Assembly (NCBI GenBank): GCA_038380435.1
Contig: JAWZYU010000028.1
Location: 44,885,095-44,949,094, forward strand
Reading direction: 5' to 3'
DNA from: Ryuthela nishihirai
Lineage: Eukaryota > Arthropoda > Arachnida > Araneae > Heptathelidae
Length of the DNA: 64,000 nt
The notes beneath the pieces are model-generated. The model was not told where the DNA came from, did not search any database, and was given only the letters and a program-made list of their open reading frames with translations. The first letter of the stretch is position 1. The number at the start of each line of letters is the position of its first letter. Below, one piece after another: positions 1-9,720 of this stretch. The position numbers and the translations under genes are program-made.

Positions 1-130
1 TACAATTTGACCCGCAAAGCTAAATAGCTTATGTGCAGGAAAATGAATAAATTATATTAAACATAGGTCATTCAGCCACAAAAATGGGGTACATCAAATA
101 AATCCACAAAACACAACACATAAAAATCAG

Positions 131-1117
131 CTAACTAGAAAATACCAAATAATTTTTTAATTCCATTTTCAGTCTTCTAACAGAATCTATATTTAGTAAT
201 TCTTTTGGAATAGCATTAAATATAAGTGGTACTTGATATTCGGAGGTATGTTTCCCGTAATTATTTCGAAAATTTGGCAATTTGTAATAACCTTGGTTTT
301 GAAGTCTTGTATTTTTGTTATGTTGAATTTTTAGTTTGTAAGTTTCGTCAAAAAATTTTTTAATTATTACATTATATTTATATAAATTGCTGTAGGATAA
401 AAGATTTAAAAATTTTAATCTATCGGTGGAGGTTTTATAATTTTTTTGCAAATGAAACGGAATAATATTTTTAGCTATTATAGACTGCAGTTTTTCTATT
501 TTATTTATGTTAGTTAAGTTAGTTGTTCCATGCACAATTATTCCATAATTTAAAATAGATTCGCATATTGCTATATAAAATATTACACAGCTTTCCATAT
601 TTAATACGTATTTCAATTTTTTAATTTTTATCGCCGATATTCTCAAGCTTTCATATATGTGGGATATATGGGCATTCCACCTAAAATATTCATCAAAAAT
701 GATTCCTAAGTAATTTATTTTATTTACTTGCTCAATAAGTGGGCAACTACATAATGATTCATAATTTGAAGCATCCTTTTTTCTGCAATTTATTTTATGA
801 GTTTTGATAAAGAGGTTTTGATTAATACGAAATCCTGGTGAATGAATAATCATCAGTTTTGTTTTTTTCTCATTTAAATAGATTTTGTTATGATTTAACC
901 ATCTAATAATATTATTGTAATCTGTTTGAACCTCTGAAATGCTATTATTTAAATATTTCTGACTGTTTATTAAAATAATGTCGTCAGCATATAGATAAAT
1001 AGCACTATTTAATTTTGTATTGAACAAATCATTTATGTATACTAAGAACAGTAAAGGACCTAAAATTGAGCCTTGGGGAATTCCATATCGTGTACATATA
1101 ACAGACGTAAAAATTAT
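131..1117 (-). pseudogene. 5'-truncated non-LTR retrotransposon reverse transcriptase (LINE fragment)
   Basis: The minus-strand frame is open from about 1117 down to the stop at 131. It contains two hallmark reverse-transcriptase blocks: GIPQGSILGP (about 1050-1087) followed by LVYIND, and the catalytic YADD box (about 984-995). Next comes the YLGIIFDEYFRWNAHI block and a C-terminal region ending near 131, the arrangement typical of the C-terminal half of LINE ORF2 proteins. The RT fingers and the endonuclease are missing, and the frame is closed by a stop just upstream at about 1118-1120, as expected of 5' truncation during target-primed reverse transcription. No RNase H follows, so this is a different lineage from the LINE at 42.6-44.0 kb. 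Bases 1-130 would be its 3' UTR. The clade (CR1/L2/Jockey group) is not resolved by eye. Confidence 0.85.
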
Positions 1118-1512
1118 TTAGTTAATAATAAAATGAAAGAAGAGCAAAGAGCAAAATTTACTGGCCTACTAAAATATCAGAGAATTTCGGTGTTATGTCA
1201 ATGGGATTCTAATTTTGAAGCTCTATAACATCTAAAATATGCATTTAACGGAAAACTGAGACTGATGATAAATTAAATATCATAATCGAATCTATTTAAA
1301 TCTCGATTTTCAACAACATTCGTTCGGTATGTAAGGAGTTATAGAAGCTAAAATATTTTACAAAAATAATGATTCATGAGAGTTGACCTCAGAAATTAAT
1401 TAAAAGTTAAAAAGTATTGTTTTAAACTATTTAAAAAAATAAATATAAATTTTAGAAGTTTGCGTAGCGATTTTTTTTAATATTATACAATTATGAATGA
1501 AATTTTCAGACG
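1118..1512. repeat. AT-rich flank with dispersed repeat R1 (copy 1)
   Basis: No gene is visible. Bases 1145-1370 contain a motif pair, AATCTATTTAAATCTCGATTT and later TTCGTTCGGTATGTAAGGAG followed by TTATAGAAGCT. The same pair recurs near 15.3/16.15 kb and 19.15 kb, and the second part alone recurs at 47.15 kb. I call this unclassified dispersed family R1. Ends and TSD are not recognised. Confidence 0.5.
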
Positions 1513-1640
1513 TCCCGGGGCCGGGTGGTTAGCGCGCTTGACCATTAATCAAAAGCACCGGGTAAGGCATGACTGTTTTTACTGGTTAGGTCTCGCCATC
1601 CTCACAGACTTCTGTTATTCCGTATAGAGCTTCGAAATTA
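1513..1640 (+). mobile_element. SINE-B, degenerate copy
   Basis: Starts CGTCCCGGGGCCGGGTGGTT and keeps GCGCGCTTG, CCGGGTAAGGCATG and part of the body (CCATCCTCACAGAC). The B box region is deleted, so it should be transcriptionally dead. It is the most diverged SINE-B copy in the window. Confidence 0.6.
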
Positions 1641-1765
1641 GATTGACATAACATGAAAAATTCTCTGTTATTTTAGAAGGACAGTAAATATATTATCTTA
1701 CAAATGAAAATTTTTTTCTTTAGTTCTGTACTCAATTCTAAAACATTTACCCTCTCCAAATTTTC

Positions 1766-2159
1766 GGGGGCGGGGGTGGCTCAGTCGGTAGGCGCCAGGC
1801 TCGTAATCTGTAGTTGCCAGATTCGATTCCCAGCTGGGTCAGCGTTGAGATTTATCTCCGCAAAAATTCCCCGCCCTGCCTACGGTCAGTAGGGGACACC
1901 GATGGGTTTGGAAAGGCCACCCTCCGTCGGATGGGACGTTAAGCCGTGGCCCGTGTGCGGGATAGACATACCCTGTGCACGTTAAAGAACACGCTGGATG
2001 GCCTTGACGAGAGGCTACCATCTGTCTCCCAACAGCTGTTCCAGTGGGTCCCCTCCCCCAACCTTTTCTGAGCCTTCGCGGTCCATGTGACCTGGCCATT
2101 TAGCCCATGGTGTGCAAAAAAGTGCCGCTCAGAGGTAAAACAACCCAACAACCCAACCC
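1766..2159 (+). mobile_element. SINE-A copy, nearly full length, with TSD
   Basis: Complete head-to-tail copy: G-rich start, A box region at about 1776, B box slightly altered (GATTCGATTCC), GC-rich body, and a long tail of AACCC-type units ending at 2159. It is flanked by CCAAATTTTCG (1756-1766) and CCAAATTTCG (2158-2167), a TSD with one base of length difference. The open frames on both strands across this copy are properties of the SINE body. Confidence 0.9.
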
Positions 2160-2432
2160 AAATTTCGAACTATTGGTGACTAGAAACTTTTTCCAACATT
2201 TCAAATTGGATTGTTCCATGTATAGTCCACGTAATGCTAAATCATCCTGCGTATAAGTCTCCAACTTCGCAGGATGATCATTTACACTGAAGAGCAAAAG
2301 CATTATGACCAGAGCGTCTTTATGCAAATCGAAGCAACTGCAGTTAAACGACAGCGCGTGTGAAGGTCATGAAACGGTATAAATAACACCTGATACTGAG
2401 CTCTGTTAATCAGTGTTATTTTTGTTCTTCAG

Positions 2433-3660
2433 ATGGGAAAGGCAGTGGATTTAAGTGAGTTGGACAAAGGCCAAATTGTAATGGACAAACGACTGGGTCA
2501 GAGGATTTCCGAGACCGCAAGGATTGTGGGGTGCTCACGGTCAGCCGTGGTTAGTACCTTCAAAAAGTGGTCTGAGGAGTGAAAGACCACGAACCGCCGG
2601 TAAGCTGTGGCCTGACCACGGCTCATCGATGGTAGTATTGAGCGAAGGCCATCCCGTATGGTACAGTCGCTCAAAAAAGTATCCGAACGCTATGGTTGAT
2701 TACAGAAATAAGAAAAAAATATCTGGCAACGATTTTATTTAGAAATTAGTGATCTGGCAACCTTCGTGTCAGGTGACACGAAGGTTGGCAGATCACTAAT
2801 TAATAAAAAAAAACGTTGCCAGATATTTTTTCTGATTTCTGTAATCAACCATAGCGTTCGGATACTTTTTTGAGCGACTGTACGAGCCAACAGAAGGGAT
2901 ACTGTGGCGCAATTCGCCCGTAATTTGAATGCTGGTGACGGGAATAATGTGTCACAACACACAGTATATCGAATCCTGATGAAAATGGAGCTGCGTAGCT
3001 GCAAGCCGCTCAAAGTTCACTGTCGAAAGCGGCTAAAATGGGCAAGTGACTATCAAAACTGGACCTTAAATCTTGAGTGATTGGAAGAAGTTCGTCTGGT
3101 CTGATGAATCTCGTTTCCTGTTGCAGCATGTAGATGGCCTGGTAAGTGTGTGTCGTTTACCTGGGGAAGTGTTGGCACCAGGGTGCACTGTGGGACGAAA
3201 ACAAGCCAGAGGAGTGTAATGCTTTGGGCAATGTTCTTCTGGGAAACCCTGGATTCAGTCATTCAATGTGTAGGAAACTATGACGTCTACTATCTACCTA
3301 AATAACATTGCAGACCAGATACATCATTTCATGGCAACGGTATACACCTCTAGTAGTGCCTTCTTTCAGCAGGATAATTCGCCATGGCACACTGCCCGGA
3401 TTGTTCGAGAATGGTTCACGGAACATGAGGAAGAATTCCAGGTGATGCCCTGGCCTCCAAATTTCTCAGACATCAATTAAGCATATGTGGTTTGTATTAG
3501 AGCAGCATATCCGATCTGCGGCGTCTCAACCACGTAACTTACAAAAGTTAAAGGATCTGCTGGTAACGTGTTGGTACCAGATACCACAAGACACCTTTGG
3601 AAATCTTGTAGCTTCCACGTCTCGCTGGGTAAGAGCTGATTTGTCGGCACGTGGAGGACC
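2433..3660 (+). pseudogene. Tc1-like transposase pseudogene
   Basis: The start at 2433 reads [17 protein letters not shown], then a helix-turn-helix region ([19 protein letters not shown]) as in the N-terminal DNA-binding domain of Tc1 transposases. A stop (TGA) ends this frame near 2579. The frame resumes across the MITE insertion, and the first catalytic aspartate region is visible as VWSDESRF (near 3100). The second is QQDNSPWHTARI (near 3370), followed by the PPNFSDIN block (about 3456-3478, the family's SPDLNP position) and then a stop at 3478. The remaining C-terminal part (LEQHIRSAASQPRNLQ) lies in a shifted frame. Frameshifts, stops and an insertion make it non-functional. Known role of the family: cut-and-paste transposition with TA duplication. 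Confidence 0.85.
2664..2880. mobile_element. MITE-1 copy a (palindromic, TA-flanked)
   Basis: Begins CAGTCGCTCAAAAAAGTATC and ends with its reverse complement. It is flanked by TA at 2662-2663 and 2881-2882, as expected for Tc1/mariner-type insertion. The two halves are complementary almost throughout, so the 217 bp could fold into one hairpin of about 100 bp. It lies inside the transposase pseudogene and so is younger than that element. Confidence 0.92.
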
Positions 3661-3745
3661 AATATTATATTTGGCCGGTGGTCATAATGTTTTGTCCCTT
3701 CGGTGTATGTATTGTATTATCGTTTTATGCTTGAGTAATTATGAG

Positions 3746-4128
3746 TTGGGTTGTTCTACCTCTGAGCGGCACTTTTTTGCACACCACTGGCTAAATAGCC
3801 AGGTCACATGGACCCCGAAGGCTCAGAGAAGGTTGGGGGAGGGGACCCACTGGAACAGCTGTTGGGAGACAGATGGAAGCCTCCCGTCAAGGCCATCCAG
3901 CGTGTTCTTTAACGTGCACAGGGTATGGCTCTCCCGCACACCGAGCCACGGCTTAACGTCCCATCCGACAGACGGCGGCTTTTTCAAGCCCATCGGTGTC
4001 CACTATTGACCGTGTGCAGGGCGGGGAATTTTGCGGAGATAAATTTCAACGCTGACCCAGCTAGGACTCGAACCTGGGAACTACAGATTACGAGCCTGGC
4101 GCGCTACCGACTGAGCCACCCCCGCCCC
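3746..4128 (-). mobile_element. SINE-A full-length copy with TSD
   Basis: Minus-oriented copy from the tail (TTGGGTTGTTCTACC) to the G-rich head (CACCCCCGCCCC). Flanks GAGTAATTATGA (3733-3744) and GAGTAATGATGA (4133-4144) form a 12-bp TSD with one mismatch. An ATGATG run just after it is simple sequence. Confidence 0.9.
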
Positions 4129-4451
4129 ATGCGAGTAATGATGATGATGATGATCGAACGATGAAATTAATGTTTAGCAGCGAAGCGAAAACGTTATTAA
4201 CTTAATAACTGAAAAGCTGAAATATTATTATTAACCAAAAAGGAAATTAATGTAGAGAAATAACAGTTCCTTAGTAAATAATGAAATTAAGCACGGAAGA
4301 GTCGAACCATCTAGCATCTAAGATATTTCGTAAGCATCTAGAATTAAAGTATCGAATTTCCTGCTACTTTGCTTAAAACCATTCAAATTTCATTACCATA
4401 GCAAACTTTTGAAACAACCAAATATTATATCCAAGTTTTGTTCTTTAGATA
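4129..4451. other. AT-rich unassigned interval
   Basis: After the SINE TSD there is AT-rich DNA with a short ATG trinucleotide run (4138-4154). No gene or recognisable element was found. Confidence 0.5.
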
Positions 4452-4453
4452 TA

Positions 4454-4531
4454 CACAGTTGTATCAGAATAATATGACCACTACCATACATATACCATGA
4501 TAAGTGGTCATATTATTCTGATACGATTGTG
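4454..4531. mobile_element. MITE-2 copy a (78-bp palindrome)
   Basis: Starts CACAGTTGTATCAGAATAAT and ends with the near reverse complement ATTATTCTGATACGATTGTG. It is flanked by TA at 4452-4453 and 4532-4533. A second intact copy splits a SINE at 36.8 kb, and half copies are fused to MITE-1 at 7.8 and 8.1 kb. Confidence 0.85.
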
Positions 4532-4581
4532 TATACGAATATAACTATATAATGTAAAATGTATTGTAATTTGAGATAATA

Positions 4582-4797
4582 CAGTCGCTCAAAAAAGTAT
4601 CCGAACACTATGATTGATTAGAGAATTCATAAAAAAATATCTAGCAACGATTTTTTTTAGAAATTAGTGATCTGGCAACCTTCGTGTCACGTGACACGAA
4701 GGTTGCCAGATCACTAATTTCTAAAAGAATCGTTGCTAGCTATTTTTCCTGAATTCTGTAATCAACCATAGTGTTCGGATATTTTTTTGAGCGACTA
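4582..4797. mobile_element. MITE-1 copy b
   Basis: About 216-bp palindrome between TA dinucleotides (4580-4581 and 4798-4799), with centre GTGTCACGTGACAC. The last base of the right inverted end is mutated (GACTA instead of GACTG). Confidence 0.92.
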
Positions 4798-4824
4798 TAC
4801 AGAACAAATGTTGTTTTATGTTGT

Positions 4825-5198
4825 TATACCTCCGAGCGGTACATTTTTGCACACAATGGGCTAAATGACCAGTTCACCTCGACCCCGAGGGTTCATGGAA
4901 GATGGGGAGAAGGGAACCCCCCTAGATAGCTGCTAGGAGACAGATGGAAGCCTACTAGTCAAGGCCATTCAACTTGTGCTTTAGTGTGCTCAAGGTATGG
5001 TGTTCTTCTATACACGGCGCCACGTTTTAACGTCTCATCCGACGGACGGCGGCCTTTTCATCTCTGTCCCCTATATCATCGACCGCAAAGTGGGGATTAA
5101 GCGGAAATAAATGTCAGAGGTCAGAGAGGTGAGACTGGAACTTTTGAATTGTAGATTACGAGCCTGTCACGCTAGCGGCTGAGCAATTCCGTCTCACA
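4825..5198 (-). mobile_element. SINE-A, old degenerate copy
   Basis: Recognisable from ACCTCCGAGCGGTACATTTT to AGATTACGAGCCTGTCACGC. Many substitutions and small indels have damaged the B box (TGGAACTTTTGAATT), so this is one of the older copies. Confidence 0.75.
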
Positions 5199-6290
5199 GC
5201 AAATCATGATTATAATTAGAGCTATTTTAGAATCAATGCTCAATGGAATCAGAGACCAGATAGAATTCAAAGTAATTTTTATTAGACACAATATTAAATC
5301 ACAAAAGTACAAATAGAGATAATAATACAAAATGGTTTGCAAGACAATATAGAAATATCAGGAAAAAAAATTAAAAACAGCATTATATAACCAAATGTAA
5401 AAATAACAAAAAGTTATCTTTAAAGATAATAATCAAGTACAAAAATTTTCATCAATTTCATTTACTTGAAAATCACGAAGCAAATGTTAAAACTGACAAA
5501 AAAAACTAACACAATTTTATCTCACAATAGTATTTGTTTTATAAAAAACTAAATGTACAATAACACACAAACTTTATTGCAAAATATTTTCCTGTATCAT
5601 AAACGTAACACTAAGCAAAAAAATAAACCTTCCAAATACCATCTTTCCACAGAGATCTGACCTGTCAGTATAATGCGCTATAGAGACAATAGAAACTTTA
5701 CCAAATCTTTCCCCACTTTCAGTATTTCTGTGTTTTATGATAAATTCAGCCATAAATTGTTCCTTTACTGTCTCCATAGTTACTTTTTTACTCTTACCCG
5801 ATTCAAACTTCGGTCAAGCAGTAGAGAAGAGCCCACCAGGAACAAATAAAGTGAAAGTTAGGAAGGAAAAAAAAACGCTGTGCTCAAGTGAAGTTTTTGG
5901 GCGAATTTTGTGTTGCCACAGAGCTTAACAGTGCACTTGTATTCAGCAACGTACTGTTGCCAGACATGGGACGTGATCCAACTTGTAAAATGCCTATCAA
6001 GTCTCTCCTAGCAACACAAGAAGCCAATAAGAACGACTCTTTAAAGCCTCCTTTCTGGGGTTTTTTGTGGTGACGTGGGGGAAATAACCATGGAACGTGG
6101 ACTGCAAATTTCTGATATCATTTGTTTACTAGGATTAAATACCTACTTTTCACTTTTCATAGTATTCTTTTTTACTTATCTTAGACGAATGTTATTCTGC
6201 CTTAGAATAGTTCTCTTTTATATTTCAAGTAGAAAGAGCTCTTCGTATCATTCATATAAGTGCCAGCGGCCACTTTGTTAGGAAGAGACT
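5199..6290. other. AT-rich unassigned interval
   Basis: Several short frames (60-70 codons) occur on both strands, but none shows a known domain, repeated structure or convincing start context. I see no supported gene. Confidence 0.4.
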
Positions 6291-6347
6291 CATGAGTAGT
6301 TTGTTTCCAACCCACGAATTCCCCCACGCACTGTGCTTTCTCCCCTA

Positions 6348-6385
6348 TGACGTCACAAGCCCCGCCTAATTCCGGTCACGTGACC
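6348..6385. promoter_or_regulatory. CRE and CACGTG palindromes, left arm of FB-4
   Basis: TGACGTCA at 6348-6355 is a perfect cAMP-response-element core. GGTCACGTGACC at 6374-6385 is a perfect 12-bp palindrome around an E-box. Both are conserved in the opposite arm. Transcription-factor use is only inferred from the motifs. Confidence 0.45.
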
Positions 6386-6607
6386 ACGCCCCCTTCCGCC
6401 TTATTAATATTCAAGGGGGTGAGTTTTAAATGGGGGGGGAATTAGAGTTAAAATAGGGGTTTTTCTGAAAATAGTACTCCTCATAGTCACCAGATGGCGC
6501 CACGGGTTAAAAAAAAGGGGGGGAGGAAGGGGTTTTTTAATAAAGGGGAAGGTTAATAATTATGAATTATTAATTATGAATATTAATAAGGGGACGGAAA
6601 GGGACGT

Positions 6608-6644
6608 GGTCACGTGACCGGAAGTGGGCGGGCTTGTGACGTCA
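6608..6644. promoter_or_regulatory. CACGTG and CRE palindromes, right arm of FB-4
   Basis: GGTCACGTGACC at 6608-6619 and TGACGTCA at 6637-6644 mirror the left-arm sites without a single change, although the arms differ at many flanking bases. Confidence 0.45.
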
Positions 6645-6822
6645 TAGGGGGAAAGCACAGTGCGTGGGGAATTCGTGGGTTGGGAACAAACTACTCTCAT
6701 GTTTTGTGAATAACAAGTCCGATTCAGAGTTAGGGAAATATAAACTTTTTTAATGGGAAAAAAATGTAACTGGAAGAAAATTTTCTCAATCAAACTGATC
6801 TATATTTTTGCCTTTTTTTTTT

Positions 6823-6980
6823 GGGGGGGGGGGCTAGAATTGACTCAATAGGCATCGCGCAAGGCTCGTAATCTGCACTTCACATATTTGATATTTACCT
6901 CCGGTAAACTGTCATCCTGCTTTCGGTTAGACAGAGGACACCGATGGGCTTTGGAAGGACACCGTCCGTAGGATGGGACG
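6823..6980 (+). mobile_element. SINE-A 5' fragment, degenerate
   Basis: G run, then GACTCAATAGGCATCGCGC, GGCTCGTAATCTGCA and ACACCGATGGGCTT. It stops at GGATGGGACG, where the next SINE (minus) begins. The B box is lost. Confidence 0.65.
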
Positions 6981-7364
6981 TTGGGTTATTTTACTTCTGA
7001 GAGGTAATACTTTTTTTTTGCACACAATGAGCTAAATGTCCAGGTCACAAGGATCTCGAGCGCCCAGAGAAGGTTGGGGGAGGGAATCCACTGGACAGCT
7101 GTTAAGAGACAGACCTCACGTCAAGGCCATCTAGTGTGTTCTTTAATATGCACAGAGTATTGCTCTCATGGACATGGGGCCATGGCTTAACGTCTCACCC
7201 GACGGACGGCGGCATTTCCAACCCCAACGGTGTCCTCCTATTGACCGAGGGCAGGGTGAGGAGTTTGCGGAAATAAATATCAAGGCTAGCGCACAAGTGA
7301 GACTCCAACCTGGCAACTATAGATTACGAGCCTGGCACGCTACCGACTTAGCCATCCCTGCTCC
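6981..7364 (-). mobile_element. SINE-A, moderately diverged copy
   Basis: Runs from TTGGGTTATTTTACTTCTGA to the head near 7364 (GCCATCCCTGCTCC). It is joined tail-first to the truncated plus-strand copy before it, at ACG|TTGGG. A poly-G run follows at 7383-7395. Confidence 0.8.
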
Positions 7365-7582
7365 AAGGATTTGGGGAGGCGGAGGGGGGGGGGGGTTAGA
7401 GACTAGTTACTGAAGAGGAATAGGCCAGAATGCCATTCCAGTATATTTTATTTTACTTAAAAAAATTGCTTGCTTATATATATATATTCCAGTCCGTTTC
7501 AGACGTTTTAGAATATTATCGACTACGTTCCGATTATTAAAATTATCCAGTAGATTTCCCCACCTGTATTCAAACTTGTGTA

Positions 7583-7796
7583 GAGTCGCTCAAAAAAGTA
7601 TCCGAAAGCTATGGTTGATTACAGAATTCAGAAAAAAAATATCTGGCAACGATTTGTTTTAGAAATCAGTGGTAACCTTCGTGTCACATGACAACACGAA
7701 GGTTGCCAGATCACTAATTTCTAAAAAATCGTTCCCAGATATTTTTTCTGAATTCTGTAATCAACCATAGTGTTCGGATACTTTTTTGAGCGACTG
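7583..7796. mobile_element. MITE-1 copy c
   Basis: TA-flanked (7581-7582 and 7797-7798) palindrome whose first base is changed (GAGTCGCT). The centre is asymmetric after a small duplication of ACA (CACATGACAACACG). It forms the left edge of the MITE/satellite nest reaching 9.28 kb. Confidence 0.9.
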
Positions 7797-7798
7797 TA

Positions 7799-7960
7799 GG
7801 TGGTCATATTATTTTGATACTAGATCGTGTGGGCTCACTCACAGAAATATTGAGCGTGTGCAGTTACCGTTCACAGCAAACTGGAGCGTGTGTAACTGCA
7901 CACGCTCCAGTTTGCTGTGAACGGTAACTGGAGCGTGTGCAGTTGCTGTACACGCTCCAG
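7799..7960. repeat. Half MITE-2 plus founder palindrome of the 50-bp satellite
   Basis: 7799-7832 is the right half of MITE-2 (GGTGGTCATATTATTTTGAT). Bases 7861-7892 and 7899-7930 are perfect 32-bp inverted arms separated by TAACTG. The right arm contains the sequence that becomes the 50-bp satellite unit further on. Confidence 0.75.
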
Positions 7961-8126
7961 ATATTTTTCCTGAATTCTGTAATCAAGTGACACGAAGGTT
8001 GCCAGATCACTAATTTCTAAAAAATCGTTCCCAGATATTTTTTCTGAATTCTGTAATCAACCATACTGTTCGGATATTTTTTTGAGCGACTGTAGGTGGT
8101 CATATTATTTTGATACTAGATCGTGT
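7961..8126. mobile_element. Duplicated MITE-1 right half plus MITE-2 half
   Basis: Bases 7986-8092 repeat the right half of MITE-1 copy c, and 8095-8126 repeat the attached MITE-2 half. A block of about 295 bp was therefore duplicated in tandem before the satellite expanded. Confidence 0.8.
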
Positions 8127-8149
8127 GGGCTCACTTACGGAAATATTGA

Positions 8150-9130
8150 GCGTGTGCAAACTGGAGCGCGTGCAGTAACTGCACGCGCTCCAGTTTGCTG
8201 TGAACGGTAACTGGAGCGTGTAAAGTAACTGCGCACGCTCCAGTTTGCTGTGAACGGTAACTGGAGCGTGTAAAGTAACTGCACACGCTCCAGTTTGCTG
8301 TGAACGGTAACTGGAGCGTGTAAAGTAACTGCACATGCTCCAGTTTGCTGTGAACGGTAACTGGAGCGTGTAAAGTAACTGCACGCGCTCCAGTTTGCTG
8401 TGAACGGTAACTGGAGCGTGTAAAGTAACTGCACACGCTCCAGTTTGCTGTGAACGGTAACTGGAGCGTGTAAAGTAACTGCACACGCTCCAGTTTGCTG
8501 TGAACGGTAACTGGAGCGTGTAAAGTAACTGCACATGCTCCAGTTTGCTGTGAACGGTAACTGGAGCGTGTAAAGTAACTGCACGCGCTCCAGTTTGCTG
8601 TGAACGGTAACTGGAGCGTGTAAAGTAACTGCGCACGCTCCAGTTTGCTGTGAACGGTAACTGGAGCGTGTAAAGTAACTGCACACGCTCCAGTTTGCTG
8701 TGAACGGTAACTGGAGCGTGTAAAGTAACTGCACACGCTCCAGTTTGCTGTGAACGGTAACTGGAGCGTGTAAAGTAACTGCGCACGCTCCAGTTTGCTG
8801 TGAACGGTAACTGGAGCGTGTAAAGTAACTGCACACGCTCCAGTTTGCTGTGAACGGTAACTGGAGCGTGTAAAGTAACTGCACATGCTCCAGTTTGCTG
8901 TGAACGGTAACTGGAGCGTGTAAAGTAACTGCACGCGCTCCAGTTTGCTGTGAACGGTAACTGGAGCGTGTAAAGTAATTGCACACGCTCCAGTTTGCTG
9001 TGAACGGTAACTGGAGCGTGTAAAGTAACTGCACACGCTCCAGTTTGCTGTGAACGGTAACTGGAGCGTGTAAAGTAACTGCACACGCTCCAGTTTGCTG
9101 TGAACGGTAACTGGAGCGTGTACAGTTGCT
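8150..9130. repeat. 50-bp hairpin satellite, about 19 units
   Basis: Unit starts (GTAACTGC or a one-base variant) fall at exactly 50-bp steps from 8175 to 9075. Each unit holds inverted arms ACACGCTCCAGTT and AACTGGAGCGTGT around a 13-base loop, so each can form a 13-bp hairpin. Variants differ at two or three bases (CACACGC, GCACGC, CACATGC, CACGCGC). All three minus-strand frames are open because the unit has no stop and 50 is not a multiple of 3. They encode the same peptides out of phase and are not genes. Confidence 0.97.
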
Positions 9131-9276
9131 GTACCATGCTCCAGATATTTTTCCTGAATTCTGTAATCACGTGATACGAAGGTTGCCAGATCACTAATCT
9201 CTAAAAAAAATCGTTGAAGATATGTTTTCTAAATTCTGTAATCAACCATAAAGTTCGGATATTTTTTGAGTGACTG
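9131..9276. mobile_element. MITE-1 right half, distal copy
   Basis: Bases 9168-9276 are a third, more diverged copy of the MITE-1 right half, ending TGAGTGACTG before TA (9277-9278). Together with copy c it brackets the satellite. Confidence 0.8.
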
Positions 9277-9278
9277 TA

Positions 9279-9720
9279 CCTTTTTTGTTTCGATTATTAA
9301 CATCTAATATTCTAACATTTTTTTAAACATTTTCTTCGTTTGTCGATATTTAACATACCGAAACCAATCTCCATAAGAGTTAGAGCGCTCATTACCAGTT
9401 CTAGATACGAACTCGAATTTTTAAAATAGTACCAAAAATACCGAGTCCCTTTAAAATAAAGACGAAAATGCATTCAATCATAAACGTTGGCCTTTCATCT
9501 TCTAAGATAAAAAAAAAAATCCCCAAGAGTAACTTATTAACGTTTCGAAGTGTCTCCCACTTTCGTCAGACAAAAATATATCTTCCACCGTTTCGAAAAT
9601 CTTCCCTATTCATTGAGCACAACGACTTCTTTTGCGGAGATATAAGTGGCTTCAACTGCCGACTCGCTTCTAAACTCCACCCAAAGATTCTAGAAGAATA
9701 ATACGCTTCGCTATATGCAA
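9279..9720. other. AT-rich unassigned interval
   Basis: Contains a 77-codon plus-strand frame (9468-9701) without a recognised domain. Nothing else is supported. Confidence 0.4.

Larger units (their letters stand above)
2295..3697 (+). mobile_element. Tc1-like DNA transposon, decayed, split by MITE-1
   Basis: Inverted ends are CAAAAGCATTATGACC (about 2295-2310) and its near reverse complement GGTCATAATGTTTTG (about 3680-3694). Between them lies a transposase related to Tc1, interrupted at 2662-2882 by a MITE-1 palindrome. Element length without the insert is about 1.2 kb, normal for Tc1-like elements. The left inverted end differs from the right by one inserted base. Outer boundaries beyond the matched ends are uncertain. 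Confidence 0.8.
6291..6701. mobile_element. Foldback element FB-4 with long inverted arms
   Basis: The left arm (about 6291-6412) and right arm (about 6575-6701) are imperfect reverse complements from the outer CATGAGTAGTTTGTTTCC to the inner CCTTATTAATATTCA. The spacer (about 6413-6574) is G-rich and includes AGATGGCGCCACGGGTTA. Superfamily and TSD are not clear. This is a single copy in the window and unrelated in sequence to MITE-1 outside the CACGTG core. Confidence 0.75.

Noticed and set aside
2141..2159. Telomere-like AACCC repeats at SINE ends
   Set aside because: Short 3' tails of SINE-A at many loci; arthropod telomeres usually use TTAGG, and the units always follow GGTAAAACA.
6823..6833. 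G-quadruplex candidates in poly-G runs (also 7383-7395, 21087-21100, 26200-26210)
   Set aside because: Homopolymer runs at SINE heads or their remnants; no four-run motif with spacing clear enough to claim a structure.
8100..9194. Three overlapping open frames of about 300-360 codons
   Set aside because: They are the three phases of a 50-bp repeat lacking stop codons; the peptides are identical and shifted. No domain or start evidence.
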